64,000 bases of DNA from an uncultured Cohaesibacter sp. (GCF_963676485.1 NZ_OY781114.1:1572501-1636500), one strand, 5' to 3'. Positions 1 to 9,190 are shown, numbered from the stretch's first letter. Translations and numbers: made by a program. The notes: generated from the sequence alone by a model not told the origin.

Positions 1-461
1 CAGCAGCGCCGCCGCTGTCGATGGATCGGTTTATAGACCCCACCCAATTCAGAGTCAAACATTAAAATACATTTTTATGACATATATCCCCATCCAACGG
101 GATAAACCAAAATAATCAAACAAATTCAATATGTTAGATTATCACAAAAACAGAGGAAGTCATTTTCAGAAAGATTTCTGCCTTTTCAAACAAGATTTAA
201 AAAGACCACCATCATTAGCCCGCCAAAAGCAGCTCAGCCCGTCCCCATTAAAGCAACAAGACGCCGCTCGTTATCCTGCTTCTGACGGGCATTGATGTCT
301 ACCAACCGCTTTGACATCACAGTTTTGAATCCTGTTTCTGGCAGCGCTCACACATATTTGAATGCATGCGACACCTGAGCAGGTGATAAGCCGGCATCTC
401 TCTTTGCCCGCTCACCCGCAAGATGATTTCCTTTGAAGCCTAACTGAAACGAGATTCAAAA
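1..461. other. Leading non-coding stretch
   Basis: No convincing gene lies before the amidase. The first 65 bases are open in frame 3 (ending in a TAA at 63-65) and the first ~110 in frame 2, so the tail of a rightward gene may run in from outside the window, but neither tail is recognisable. From about 60 to 200 the DNA is AT-rich and looks intergenic. I see no strong terminator or promoter here. Confidence 0.4.
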
Positions 462-1670
462 ATGATTGCCACTTCTTCTCACGACCTGTCAGGCTCGATC
501 GTCACATCGCTCAACTTGGCCCCTACCGCTCAAGGCCCTCTTGATGGATTAGCCTTCACCGTTAAGGACAATATCGACATTGCCGAACATAGGACCTCTT
601 ATGGCAGCCCTGCCTGGCGAGAGTCCCATTTGCCTCCCGTCGAGAATGCCTTATGCGTGGATCAGTTGTTGGCCGCTGGCGCTCGATGTGTCGGCAAGGT
701 TGTTGCGGATGAATTCACTTATAGTCTTGATGGAGAAAGTCAGTTTTTTGGAACCCCACGCAATGCAAAGGCTCCGGACAGAATACCCGGCGGCTCATCA
801 AGCGGGTCCGCTTCTTCCGTCGGGCACGCTTTGGCAAATTTCTCAATTTGCACGGACTCCGGCGGATCGACCCGCGTGCCTGCAAGCCTGTGTGGGCTAT
901 GGGGTATGAGGCCATCTCTTCATAGAATTTCCGAAGCTGGGGTTCTCCCCTTCATGCCTTCTGTCAGTACCGTTGGTATTATCGCAGATTCTCTGAGCCA
1001 TCTTGATTCTTCCATGCGCGTTCTGCTTCGCAGCGGAAGCGGGCAAGCCCACCCAATCAAGCGCCTTCTTGTTTTGGCAGACGCTCTTGCCGTTGCTGAT
1101 AATGTGGTGCAAGAACACACCATCAAGGCACTTGAGACACTATCAAGGCGAACCGGCGTTCCGGTGCAAACGGTCAATTTTTCAGAGATCAGCGACAATG
1201 CCTATCAGCTCAAGGACTGCAACCTCAAGGCTTTGCGGGATATGCAGACGCTGGAGTTCCAAAATACGGTAGGAAACTGGATTGAAACCACAAAACCGGA
1301 CCTTGGTTTTACCTTCTCCATGGCCTACGGCAATGTTCAATCCTTCAATAGGCAAAAAGCGCTGGAAAGCATTGTGCATTGTGAGCGCCTGTTTGAACTG
1401 ATCAACGCTTACCTTACTCCGGGAACCGTCATCTGCTTTCCAACGACACCAGTCATCGCTCCGATGAAGGGATCGCTTAACACGATGGATGCCGTTATGG
1501 ATTTCTATGATAGAACCATGACCATAACAGCCTTTTCCGGCGTCGGCCGCCTTCCCGAAATATCGGCACCGCTGCTCTCGATCGATGGATGCCCCGTTGG
1601 TCTCTCATTCGCCGCAGCGCATTACCAAGATGAATTCTTGCTCAGCGCGGTCCATCACCTGCTGGCCTAG
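462..1670 (+). CDS. Amidase signature family hydrolase
   Basis: A 402-residue amidase-signature enzyme that should hydrolyse a C-N amide bond; the substrate cannot be read from sequence. The Ser-cisSer-Lys triad is visible: Lys35 in FTVKDN, Ser112 in the Gly-Ser-rich PGGSSSGS stretch, and nucleophile Ser136 in DSGGSTR. The 24-residue spacing between the two serines matches the family. The length is that of the short single-domain amidases, so it is probably not GatA, which is longer and normally sits with gatB or gatC. There is no signal peptide, so it is cytoplasmic. It stands alone: the next genes run leftward on the other strand. The ATG at 462 lacks a strong ribosome-binding site but gives the expected N-terminus. 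Confidence 0.85.
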   Translation: MIATSSHDLSGSIVTSLNLAPTAQGPLDGLAFTVKDNIDIAEHRTSYGSPAWRESHLPPVENALCVDQLLAAGARCVGKVVADEFTYSLDGESQFFGTPRNAKAPDRIPGGSSSGSASSVGHALANFSICTDSGGSTRVPASLCGLWGMRPSLHRISEAGVLPFMPSVSTVGIIADSLSHLDSSMRVLLRSGSGQAHPIKRLLVLADALAVADNVVQEHTIKALETLSRRTGVPVQTVNFSEISDNAYQLKDCNLKALRDMQTLEFQNTVGNWIETTKPDLGFTFSMAYGNVQSFNRQKALESIVHCERLFELINAYLTPGTVICFPTTPVIAPMKGSLNTMDAVMDFYDRTMTITAFSGVGRLPEISAPLLSIDGCPVGLSFAAAHYQDEFLLSAVHHLLA

Positions 1671-1821
1671 TGTGGGTGAAATGCTCGACATCGACGGCCA
1701 ATCGGATGATACCTGCTCGACACCGAGATGCTGAAGTGACGAGGCCGTGCAAGCTGCGAGCCGCTTTTGCTGAGAGCTCTTATTTGCGCGCAATCAATAT
1801 ATGAGGCCCTGCGAAAGGGTG

Positions 1822-1868
1822 CACAAAAAAGTCAGGTCGGGACAGCATGATTTGCTCCCGGCCTGACT
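1822..1868 (-). terminator. Intrinsic terminator of the thiolase operon
   Basis: Near-perfect 13-bp stem (1830-1842 pairing with 1856-1868, one G-T wobble). Read leftward it is followed by a run of six T (the A run at 1824-1830 on the + strand). It sits 45 bases past the thiolase stop. Confidence 0.85.
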
Positions 1869-1912
1869 ATTGTTAATCACCATGAATGGGTCAACGATGG
1901 ACCAAGATTGGA

Positions 1913-3088
1913 TCAGTCCCGTTCAACACAAAGCGCGATGCCCATGCCACCGCCGATGCAAAGCGTTGCCAGACCCTTTTTCGCGTCCCTGCGTTCCATT
2001 TCATGCAGCAAGGAAACAAAGATTCTGGCGCCAGAAGCACCGATCGGATGACCAAGAGCGATCGCGCCACCATTTACGTTGACCTTGCTGATGTCCCAAC
2101 CCATTTCGTCATTGACCGCTGCTGCCTGAGCCGCAAAGGCTTCGTTTGCCTCGATCAGATCCAGATCATCGGTGGTCCAGCCAGCCTTGTGCAGAGCCTT
2201 GCGGGAAGCTGCGATAGGACCGGTACCCATGAGGGCGGGATCAACACCGGCTGTCGCCCAGGCGACCACACGTGCCATTGGCTTAACGCCACGCTTTTCG
2301 GCCTCTTCGCTGGACATCATCAAGACAGCCGCAGCGCCATCATTGATACCGGAGGCATTGCCTGCGGTTACCGTTCCGTCTTTCTTGAAAGCAGGGCGCA
2401 ATTTTGCAAGGGATTCTTCTGTGGTTTCGGCGCGAATGAATTCGTCCTTCTCCACGATCACTTCACCCTTTCGCGTCTGGAAAGCGACGGGGACAATTTC
2501 GGCTTCGAATTTGCCAGCGGCCTGCGCAGCTGCAGCCCGACGTTGGGATTCTGCTGCCAAACGATCCTGGCTTTCACGGGAAACGCCGCAGGTCATGGCC
2601 ACATTCTCAGCGGTCTGCCCCATGTGATAATCGTTGAAAGCATCCCAGAGACCATCCTTGATCATGGTATCCTGCATGGATGCCGGCCCCATCTTGGTGC
2701 CCTTGCGCAGATGCATCACATGAGGTGCCTGGCTCATATTTTCCTGGCCACCGGCAATAACAACCGACGCATCACCACATTTGATGGATTGCATACCCAG
2801 TGCGACGGCGCGCAGGCCTGAGCCGCAAACCTGATTGATCGTAAGAGCTGTGGAGGTTTCAGGCAAACCGCTTGTAATGGCAGTCTGACGAGCGGGGTTT
2901 TGCCCCTGCCCTGCGGTCAGCACCTGACCAAGAATGACGTCAGATACTTCCAAAGGATCTACATGTGTTTTTTCAAGCAGGGCTCGAACAACAGTGGCTC
3001 CCAATTCATGAGCAGGAACGGTCGACAGACCGCCGTTGAAATTGCCAACCGCAGTTCGAGCGGCAGCCGCAATGATAATTTCCGTCAT
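1913..3088 (-). CDS. Acetyl-CoA acetyltransferase (thiolase)
   Basis: Type II thiolase of 391 residues, which cleaves or forms acetoacetyl-CoA. The three catalytic positions are in place: Cys88 in NQVCGSG, His347 in ALGHPIG and Cys377 in LCIGGGMG. Start chosen at the ATG of MTEIIIAAA, which matches the usual thiolase N-terminus; an upstream ATG at 3091 and a TTG at 3100 are possible. It is the last gene of a leftward operon with a two-subunit CoA-transferase, so the likely route is beta-keto acid to beta-ketoacyl-CoA (transferase) to two acyl-CoA units (thiolase). A terminator-like hairpin lies between it and the transferase genes. Confidence 0.93.
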   Translation of the reverse strand: MTEIIIAAAARTAVGNFNGGLSTVPAHELGATVVRALLEKTHVDPLEVSDVILGQVLTAGQGQNPARQTAITSGLPETSTALTINQVCGSGLRAVALGMQSIKCGDASVVIAGGQENMSQAPHVMHLRKGTKMGPASMQDTMIKDGLWDAFNDYHMGQTAENVAMTCGVSRESQDRLAAESQRRAAAAQAAGKFEAEIVPVAFQTRKGEVIVEKDEFIRAETTEESLAKLRPAFKKDGTVTAGNASGINDGAAAVLMMSSEEAEKRGVKPMARVVAWATAGVDPALMGTGPIAASRKALHKAGWTTDDLDLIEANEAFAAQAAAVNDEMGWDISKVNVNGGAIALGHPIGASGARIFVSLLHEMERRDAKKGLATLCIGGGMGIALCVERD

Positions 3089-3123
3089 CATTTTATCCAA
3101 TTTGTTTTTATGAGGGCTCGTGG

Positions 3124-3181
3124 CAAATCAAAAAGGCAGCAGGAGAGCCACAACTCCGGGTCATGTTTCCCTGCCGCCTTT
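3124..3181 (-). terminator. Internal terminator or attenuator before thiolase
   Basis: Twelve-bp stem (3132-3143 with 3170-3181, one wobble) followed on the minus strand by CCTTTTTGATT. It lies in the 190-base gap between the transferase subunit and the thiolase, so it probably lowers rather than abolishes thiolase transcription. Confidence 0.6.
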
Positions 3182-3279
3182 AATGCCCCACTCTCAAGTC
3201 AGGAGACGTGCGCTTGAGAGTTTGAGCTGAGCCACAAGACGTATCATCCTGATACTGATGCCAATGCCGACGACGGCAT

Positions 3280-3936
3280 TCAGGCTGAAATGGCCATTTC
3301 TTTTAGGTCATCAGCCACAATGAGACTCGCTTCTGTTGCAGCCAGCACCTCATCGACCGTTACGCCGGGAGCAAGCTCGCGCAGCACCAATCCGTCTTCG
3401 GTTGGCTCGATCACCGCCAAATCCGTCACGACCAGATCCACACGGCGCAGCGCTGTCAGAGGCAGATTGCATTGCTTGACAATCTTCGGATTGCCCTTGG
3501 CCGTATGCGTCATGGCAACGATCACGCGCTTCGCGCCAGCCACCAGATCCATGGCTCCGCCCATACCGGGCACCATTTTGCCGGGCACCATCCAGTTGGC
3601 CAGTTGACCTTTCTCGTCAACCTGCAAGCCGCCAAGGACCGTAACGTCCAGATGACCACCACGGATCAGACCGAAACTGAGACAGGAATCAAAGGCTACG
3701 GCACCAGGAGCAGCTCCAGTCGGGCAACCGCCAGCGTCGGCGAGATCTTCATCCTGCAGCTTGCTGTCCGGCAGGCTGCTCATGCCCAGAATCCCGTTCT
3801 CTGACTGGAAAAAGACTTCCATACCGGCAGGAAGATAGTTGGCAACCATGGTGGGCAGGCCGATGCCCAGATTGACCAGATCGCCGCTTTTCAATTCCTG
3901 AGCAACACGATTTGCAATAAGGCATTTGCTATTCAT
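3280..3936 (-). CDS. 3-oxoacid CoA-transferase, subunit B (beta)
   Basis: Small catalytic subunit (218 residues) of a family I CoA-transferase, AtoA/ScoB-like, moving CoA from an acyl-CoA donor to a beta-keto acid. The active-site glutamate is Glu46 in the FQSENGILG motif. Start set at the ATG of MNSKCLIAN at 3936, preceded by AAGGAG with good spacing and overlapping the end of the subunit A gene by eight bases; the open frame extends further upstream but that part lies inside subunit A. The overlap implies coupled translation and a 1:1 complex. The preferred acid is unknown; the operon context (AtuA pair, carboxylate carrier) argues that it may not be acetoacetate itself. Confidence 0.92.
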   Translation of the reverse strand: MNSKCLIANRVAQELKSGDLVNLGIGLPTMVANYLPAGMEVFFQSENGILGMSSLPDSKLQDEDLADAGGCPTGAAPGAVAFDSCLSFGLIRGGHLDVTVLGGLQVDEKGQLANWMVPGKMVPGMGGAMDLVAGAKRVIVAMTHTAKGNPKIVKQCNLPLTALRRVDLVVTDLAVIEPTEDGLVLRELAPGVTVDEVLAATEASLIVADDLKEMAISA

Positions 3937-4591
3937 TGTTGCACTCCTTGGAAACGAGGAAATCAACCAGAACATGCGGTGTTGCAATGAGATCGGGCGC
4001 CAGAGCGCCGGTCGGCACGATCGTTTGCGCTTCAGCGATCACAGTCTCCGCAGCCATAGCAATCATGGGATTGAAATTGCGCGCAGTCAGGTTGTAGACA
4101 AGGTTGCCCAAATAATCGGCCTGCTTGGCATTGACGAGAGCAAACTCGGCTTTGATCGGTTTGGCCAGAATGAAGGTTTCTCCATCAATCTCGATGGTTT
4201 CCTGCCCTTCTTGGGCTGGCGTTCCGACGCCGGTCGGCGTGACCACAGCACCAAGACCATAACCTGCGGCACGAATGCGTTCTGCGAGTGTGCCTTGCGG
4301 AACGAGTTCTACCTCCATTTCGCCAGAAATCATCTTCTGTTGGGTCATCGGGTTGGTGCCGATATGGCTGGCGATAACCTTGGAAACAAGACCTGCTTCC
4401 ACCAGTTTGCCGATGCCGAAGCCGGGGCGCGCTGTATCATTGGCGATGACGGTCAGATTGGTCTTTTGCTGTTTGACCAGTTCGTCGATCAGGCGGGGAG
4501 GCGTTCCGACACCCATAAATCCGCCGATCATGAGGACTGCACCATCGTGAATTTTGGCGACAGCATCCTCAAGGTAAGTTACTTCAGACAT
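3929..4591 (-). CDS. 3-oxoacid CoA-transferase, subunit A (alpha)
   Basis: CoA-binding subunit (220 residues), AtoD/ScoA-like, with the N-terminal glycine-rich stretch MIGGFMGVGTPPRLID typical of the family and the downstream GGVGTPAQEG-type region. It pairs with the overlapping subunit B. RBS is AGGTGA before the ATG at 4591. A hairpin with a T-rich tail separates it from the upstream AtuA small-subunit gene, so its expression may be partly uncoupled from the AtuA genes and transporter. Confidence 0.92.
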   Translation of the reverse strand: MSEVTYLEDAVAKIHDGAVLMIGGFMGVGTPPRLIDELVKQQKTNLTVIANDTARPGFGIGKLVEAGLVSKVIASHIGTNPMTQQKMISGEMEVELVPQGTLAERIRAAGYGLGAVVTPTGVGTPAQEGQETIEIDGETFILAKPIKAEFALVNAKQADYLGNLVYNLTARNFNPMIAMAAETVIAEAQTIVPTGALAPDLIATPHVLVDFLVSKECNNE

Positions 4592-4600
4592 ATTTTCACC

Positions 4601-4655
4601 TAAGAAAAAGAAAACTGGCTCTGGAACCTGGGGAGGACGTCCGGTCCCAGAGCCA
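4601..4655 (-). terminator. Internal terminator or attenuator before CoA-transferase
   Basis: Nine-bp perfect stem (4616-4624 with 4647-4655), followed in the minus direction by TTTTCTTTTTCTT. The transferase RBS begins right after it, leaving no room for a separate promoter downstream, so partial termination is the likely role. Confidence 0.6.
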
Positions 4656-4663
4656 TAGGGGCA

Positions 4664-4978
4664 TCAGTCTTTAGGCTCGGCGATTTCCATCGCCAAGAGC
4701 GCTGATGCCAGGCACTTGCCGTGCGGGTCCAATGCGAGGGACCGCGTCACGCCACCACCAAGTGCCTTCTGCATGACGAAGTTCAAAGCGCCGATAGAGG
4801 GGATTTCGTAGCGCACAACTTCGCCATGAACGATGCCTTCAAAATGAGCCTTGACCTTTTCAGCCGTTACTTCCTTTGCAAGGTGCTCATAATTCTTGGA
4901 GTCATAAGCGATCACGGAGATATTGGAGATGTCGCCCTTATCACCGGTACGCGAATGCGCAATATCAAAGAGTTTCAT
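4664..4978 (-). CDS. AtuA-family small subunit (C-terminal domain homologue)
   Basis: A 104-residue protein corresponding to the C-terminal domain found fused in longer AtuA-type proteins. It opens with MKLFDIAHSRTGDKGDISN, the hallmark start of this domain. The start at 4978 is chosen because it begins at that motif and lies four bases past the stop of the large-subunit gene; the longer open frame runs back over that gene. It presumably forms a complex with the large subunit. AtuA proteins were named from acyclic terpene utilisation in Pseudomonas; their reaction is not established, so no activity is assigned. Confidence 0.85.
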   Translation of the reverse strand: MKLFDIAHSRTGDKGDISNISVIAYDSKNYEHLAKEVTAEKVKAHFEGIVHGEVVRYEIPSIGALNFVMQKALGGGVTRSLALDPHGKCLASALLAMEIAEPKD

Positions 4979-4982
4979 TGGT

Positions 4983-6320
4983 TCAATCCTCGATAAACTG
5001 GACGGAAGGGGCAACAAAGTCGCGCGGCAGAAGCGCCGACAACATGGCAACAACCTGCTTGGCAGATTTGCCTGCACCACCACCACTGGCCGGACCGTTG
5101 GTATAGAGGGTTTCGACCTCATTACCGATCTTGACCGCTTCCTTCATGGTTTCGCAGCGACCCGCAACGCGGATGCGAACCTCGGTGGGCTCTGGCTGAG
5201 GCGCCAAGACATCGCCATGAATGGCGTTGAAACCGATGAGGTCAAAACGCAGCTCATTGGTCTCGACTTTGCCGATCTCAAGACGTTCTTTGACAATTTC
5301 AAGTGCCAGTTTGCCACGAGCAACACAGCCCGGCCCGGCATAGGACATTTCGCCTTCACCAATATATCCGTCGACATAGCCAACAGATGCCTTGAGCGTG
5401 GCAGGACGTTCCCGGCCGGTCACATTGTCCACTTTAACGCGGTCTTTTGCGATTTGCTCAAAGGTAATCTGCGAGAAGTCGGCCGTTACGTCCGGCGTCA
5501 GATAGTTCGCAGGATCATGCACTTCATACAGGATCTGTTCCTTGCAGGTATCCTCGGTCACAGAACCGCCAGCCTCGGCAATCTTGGTGATAACAATTTC
5601 GCCGTTCTCGTTAACTTCCGCAATAGGGAACCCAAGATGGCCAAGCCCCTCGATGTCCTTCTTGCCGGGTTCAGCATAGTAGCCGCCGGTGACCTGACCA
5701 CCACATTCGAGCAGATGGCCAACTGCCGTGCCTTTGCCCAGCTTGTCCCAGTCATCCAGGGCCCAACCGAATTCCACAATCTGTGGAGCAAGGAACATGG
5801 ACGGATCGGCAACGCGGCCCGTGATAACAACATCAGCGCCATCCATCAGCGCCTTTGCAATTGGCTCAGCCCCGACATAGGCATTCGCGGAGACGATGGT
5901 GTTCGACATTGAGGAAACCGGTTCTCCGGTTTCCGTGATTTTTACGCTGCTGGCTTTCAGCACTTCAAGAACATCGTCACCGGAAACTGCTGCGATTTTC
6001 AGATCGCCAAGGCCCAGCTGAGCCGCAATTTCGCTGGTTTTTTTGGCTGCCGAGAGCGGGTTGGCAGCGCCCATATTGGTAACAATCTTGACGCCGTTCT
6101 TCTTGCAGGCGGGGAGAACCGCCTGCATACGTTCGGTCAGAAGAGGGTCATAGCCTTGTTCTGGATCATTCAGTTTTGCTCTTTGTGCAATCGCGATGGT
6201 CCGTTCAGCGAGACATTCAAACACGAGATAGTCAATGTCTCCCCTTTCTGCCAGTTCCACTGCGGGTTCGATGCGATCACCAGAGTAACCAGCACCGGAT
6301 CCAATACGAATAGTCTTCAT
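4983..6320 (-). CDS. AtuA-family (DUF1446) large subunit
   Basis: A 445-residue cytoplasmic protein with the DUF1446/AtuA start (KTIRIGSGAGYSGDRIEPA) and conserved blocks such as GAANPLSAA and VITGRVADPS. In many bacteria this domain is fused to the small domain encoded just downstream; here they are separate genes four bases apart. The family accompanies CoA-dependent acid breakdown, and the neighbours here (carboxylate carrier, CoA-transferase, thiolase) fit that. The exact reaction is unknown. No terpene-specific partner such as geranyl-CoA carboxylase is present, so the substrate is probably not a terpene. Confidence 0.85.
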   Translation of the reverse strand: MKTIRIGSGAGYSGDRIEPAVELAERGDIDYLVFECLAERTIAIAQRAKLNDPEQGYDPLLTERMQAVLPACKKNGVKIVTNMGAANPLSAAKKTSEIAAQLGLGDLKIAAVSGDDVLEVLKASSVKITETGEPVSSMSNTIVSANAYVGAEPIAKALMDGADVVITGRVADPSMFLAPQIVEFGWALDDWDKLGKGTAVGHLLECGGQVTGGYYAEPGKKDIEGLGHLGFPIAEVNENGEIVITKIAEAGGSVTEDTCKEQILYEVHDPANYLTPDVTADFSQITFEQIAKDRVKVDNVTGRERPATLKASVGYVDGYIGEGEMSYAGPGCVARGKLALEIVKERLEIGKVETNELRFDLIGFNAIHGDVLAPQPEPTEVRIRVAGRCETMKEAVKIGNEVETLYTNGPASGGGAGKSAKQVVAMLSALLPRDFVAPSVQFIED

Positions 6321-6366
6321 ATCGAATGTTCCTTGTTGTTATTATAAAAGCTACGGCTGGTCTTGA

Positions 6367-7677
6367 TCAGATTGGGAATACACCAAAGATCACGGCTGCA
6401 ATGGTCATGATGACCGAGATTGCAAAGACCAGCGGAATAGTGAATTTCTGATGCTCGCCCAGAGGAACCCCGGTCAAACCGATCAACAGGAAGGTCGAAG
6501 CGGTCAGAGGGCTAACAGGGAAGCCAGTGGTCATCTGCCCCAGAATGGAAGCCTGACCGATCGTGATCGGGTCGCCGCCAAAGGTGTGATAGACATTTGC
6601 GATAACCGGCATGACACCGAAATAGTAGGAATCCGGGTCGAACAGCAGGCTGAACGGCATGGACAGAACGCCAACCATGGCAGGCATGTGGGTTGCAAAG
6701 TCGGCAGGAACAAAGTTCGCGGCCGTTTCAGCCATTGCCTTGAGCATGCCGGATTCGCGCATGATGCCGGTGAAGGCGCCTGCAGCAAACAAGATGGAAG
6801 CCATCATCAACGCAGCTTTTGCATGCGCATCAATGCGTTTCTTCTGGGAATCCGGGTTTGGATAGTTGAACAGCAGCGCAAAAACGGTACCCAGCATGAA
6901 GGAAACAGCAGCAGGGATAAGACCGGAAATCATGGCTGCCAGAACAGCGATGGTGAGCAGGATGTTCAGCCAGAACAATTTCGGACGGCGCAGTTCCTTT
7001 TCTTCATCGGTCAGTTCGCGCACATGCACTTCGGTGTGATCCACGTCAGTGTTCTCGCCAGAAGCCCCGAGGCGCTTTTCTTCGCGCAGGCCAAGAAAAT
7101 AAGCCATAGAAAGAACCGTGACCAAGCCAACGACCCAGACACCGATCATCGGGTTGAAGACATCGGTTACAGGCACATTGAGGCTTGCGGCAGCACGCAG
7201 GGTCGGCCCACCCCAAGGCAACATATTGGCCGTACCAGCTGCCATCGCTGCAATTGCGGCCAACACAACGCGGCGCATTTTCAGTCGATCATACAGCGGC
7301 AACATGGCTGGAATTGTCACCAAGAATGTTACGGCACCAGATCCGTCCAGATGAACGATCAAGGCAAGAATGGCCGTGCCCAGCGTGATGCGGGCCGGTT
7401 TCATGCCGACAGTCTTCAGAACGCGATCAATGATTGGATCCATCATCCCGGCATCAGAAAGAATTCCGAAGAAGACAATGGCAAATACGAACATGGATGC
7501 GACAGGCGCAATTTTCTTGATACCTGCAACCATGAAGCCGGCGCTTTCCAGCCCGAAGCCACCGATCATTGCGGCAGCAAGTGGAACCAGAATAAGAGCA
7601 ACCAGCGGTGAAAGTTTGTTTGTCATGATGGTTACGAGCAAAACAAGTATCGTAACCAGTCCCAATAGTGCTAGCAT
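6367..7677 (-). CDS. CitMHS-family citrate-type proton symporter
   Basis: Integral membrane carrier of 436 residues with about 12 hydrophobic segments. Features of the CitMHS family include AIVFFGILSDAGMMDPI, HLDGSGAVTFLVTIP and FDPDSYYFGVMPV. Known members import metal-citrate or related polycarboxylates with protons. RBS GAGGGATGAA precedes the ATG. As first gene of the operon it probably brings in the acid that the AtuA proteins and CoA-transferase process. Expression is likely controlled by the divergent LysR gene, with an operator dyad between them. Confidence 0.88.
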   Translation of the reverse strand: MLALLGLVTILVLLVTIMTNKLSPLVALILVPLAAAMIGGFGLESAGFMVAGIKKIAPVASMFVFAIVFFGILSDAGMMDPIIDRVLKTVGMKPARITLGTAILALIVHLDGSGAVTFLVTIPAMLPLYDRLKMRRVVLAAIAAMAAGTANMLPWGGPTLRAAASLNVPVTDVFNPMIGVWVVGLVTVLSMAYFLGLREEKRLGASGENTDVDHTEVHVRELTDEEKELRRPKLFWLNILLTIAVLAAMISGLIPAAVSFMLGTVFALLFNYPNPDSQKKRIDAHAKAALMMASILFAAGAFTGIMRESGMLKAMAETAANFVPADFATHMPAMVGVLSMPFSLLFDPDSYYFGVMPVIANVYHTFGGDPITIGQASILGQMTTGFPVSPLTASTFLLIGLTGVPLGEHQKFTIPLVFAISVIMTIAAVIFGVFPI

Positions 7678-7782
7678 TTCATCCCTCAGCTTTCCTGATC
7701 ATCCGATATGCTTTCCGCATTCTCTGGTATGACCAAGTATATTCGAAACAGCTACCACAGTATAAGGAGTTTTGCGTATTTT

Positions 7783-7805
7783 TAAACTTTAGTTCATAAA
7801 GTTTA
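7783..7805. promoter_or_regulatory. LysR-type operator dyad
   Basis: Perfect inverted repeat TAAACTTTA-N5-TAAAGTTTA in the 379-base gap between the divergent transporter and LysR genes. Its core fits the T-N11-A box used by LysR regulators. The rest of 7678-8056 is AT-rich with no credible gene. Confidence 0.65.
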
Positions 7806-8056
7806 CTACTAACCTCCCAATCTGTAGGCACGTTTTTTATTATTTCGTGCGGGACTAATTCTAGTTCAGTTCTTGTAATAAAAAAATTGAAATTATATGA
7901 TCTCACTGATAACCATAAATTATAACTGATTGGCTAGAATCCTTGATTCTTCTGCTTTTTATCTAGACCTATCCTTTTGGATAAGTTTTTCCTGATCGCG
8001 AAGGGCGACTGGAAAAACGGCAAATGTCGCTGAGTCGCGCACAACAAGAGGCAACC

Positions 8057-8998
8057 ATGCAACCAAGCTTCAGGCAAATACGTGCATTTCTTTCCGTTGC
8101 AACCCATTTGAAATTTACCCGCGCAGCAGAAGAGCTGAACATTTCCCAGCCTGCCCTCACAGTTCAGATCAACCAACTGGAAGAGGCGCTCGGCATCAAG
8201 CTGTTCAACCGCAACCGCCGTCAGGTGTCCCTCACCCCGGCTGGCCATGATCTACTGCCTCTGTTTGAGCGAATAGCCTCTGATATGGATGAGGTGATGA
8301 CTGCCAGCAGCGATATCTATCAGGCGCGCCGCGGGGTTGTGCGGATCGCGGCCCTGCCTTCTGTAACCTCGCGGATCGTTCCCAAGGCCATGGCGAGTTT
8401 CCGGCAAACGCACCCCAACATACAGGTCCGCATTCGAGATGTTGTAGCTGAAACGATTGTGGAGCTGGTGAAGAATGAAGATGTCGATTTTGGCATCGGT
8501 ACCCGATTGACGCCAGACCGGGACATCAAGGTGGAGAATTTTATCACTGACCATGTGTGTGCATTCTATCAAGGTGGCCATCCTCTCGAGAATTCCAGGG
8601 CAGTGTTGAAACTAAACGAATGCTCGGCTTACCCGCTCATCCTGACGGGCAAGAACAGCTCCATTCGAGTTCTTTTCGAACGGGCCATGGCACGCGAAGG
8701 AACTGAGGTCGATATTGCTGCAGAAGCGAATTATATGTCCACTGCGCTTGGCATGGTTCGAGCCGGGCTGGGCGTGGCCATTTTGCCAAAGTCCGCGGTC
8801 GACTCAGGTAGCATCTTAGGCTTGGCATACAAACAGATCGACGCACCATGGCTTCATCGGCGCATCGGCATTATTCGCAAGGCAAGCCGCTCGGATTCTC
8901 CCGTAGCCGAGCATTTCGTCCGGGCGCTGCATGCTGCTGTGAATAGCATGCAGAACGGCTCATTTAGCAGCATCAAAAAAGCAGAATTGACGCGTTAG
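8057..8998 (+). CDS. LysR-family transcriptional regulator
   Basis: Regulator of 313 residues: N-terminal winged helix-turn-helix (about residues 1-60, with FTRAAEELNISQPALTVQI) and a periplasmic-binding-like effector domain (about 90-300). The ATG at 8057 is preferred over the in-frame ATG at 8024 because AGAGG stands in front of it and MQPSFRQIRAFLSV is a normal LysR start. Divergent from the CitMHS/AtuA/CoA-transferase operon, so it most likely controls that operon in response to its acid substrate. Confidence 0.92.
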   Translation: MQPSFRQIRAFLSVATHLKFTRAAEELNISQPALTVQINQLEEALGIKLFNRNRRQVSLTPAGHDLLPLFERIASDMDEVMTASSDIYQARRGVVRIAALPSVTSRIVPKAMASFRQTHPNIQVRIRDVVAETIVELVKNEDVDFGIGTRLTPDRDIKVENFITDHVCAFYQGGHPLENSRAVLKLNECSAYPLILTGKNSSIRVLFERAMAREGTEVDIAAEANYMSTALGMVRAGLGVAILPKSAVDSGSILGLAYKQIDAPWLHRRIGIIRKASRSDSPVAEHFVRALHAAVNSMQNGSFSSIKKAELTR

Positions 8999-9190
8999 CT
9001 GGCAATGATCAGAATGGATGCGCGTTGCGTTTTTGGCTGCATTGATCGCAATGACCAGAGATGAAGGAGCTGTGAAAAGCTCCTGGCACGCCGATATTGC
9101 CCTCTCTAGCCTCTTCTACGCGAGTCAAAAACGACACGATAATGTCCAAGCAGCCTATCAACACAGAGCCTTAATAGCGTTCCCTGCATC

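Noticed and set aside
1886..2821. Long + strand open frame (311 codons) opposite the thiolase gene
   Set aside because: Antisense shadow of a clear thiolase; rich in Cys, His and Arg with no family features.
4923..5912. Long + strand open frame opposite the AtuA large-subunit gene
   Set aside because: Antisense to a well-supported gene, no ribosome-binding site and no recognisable domain.
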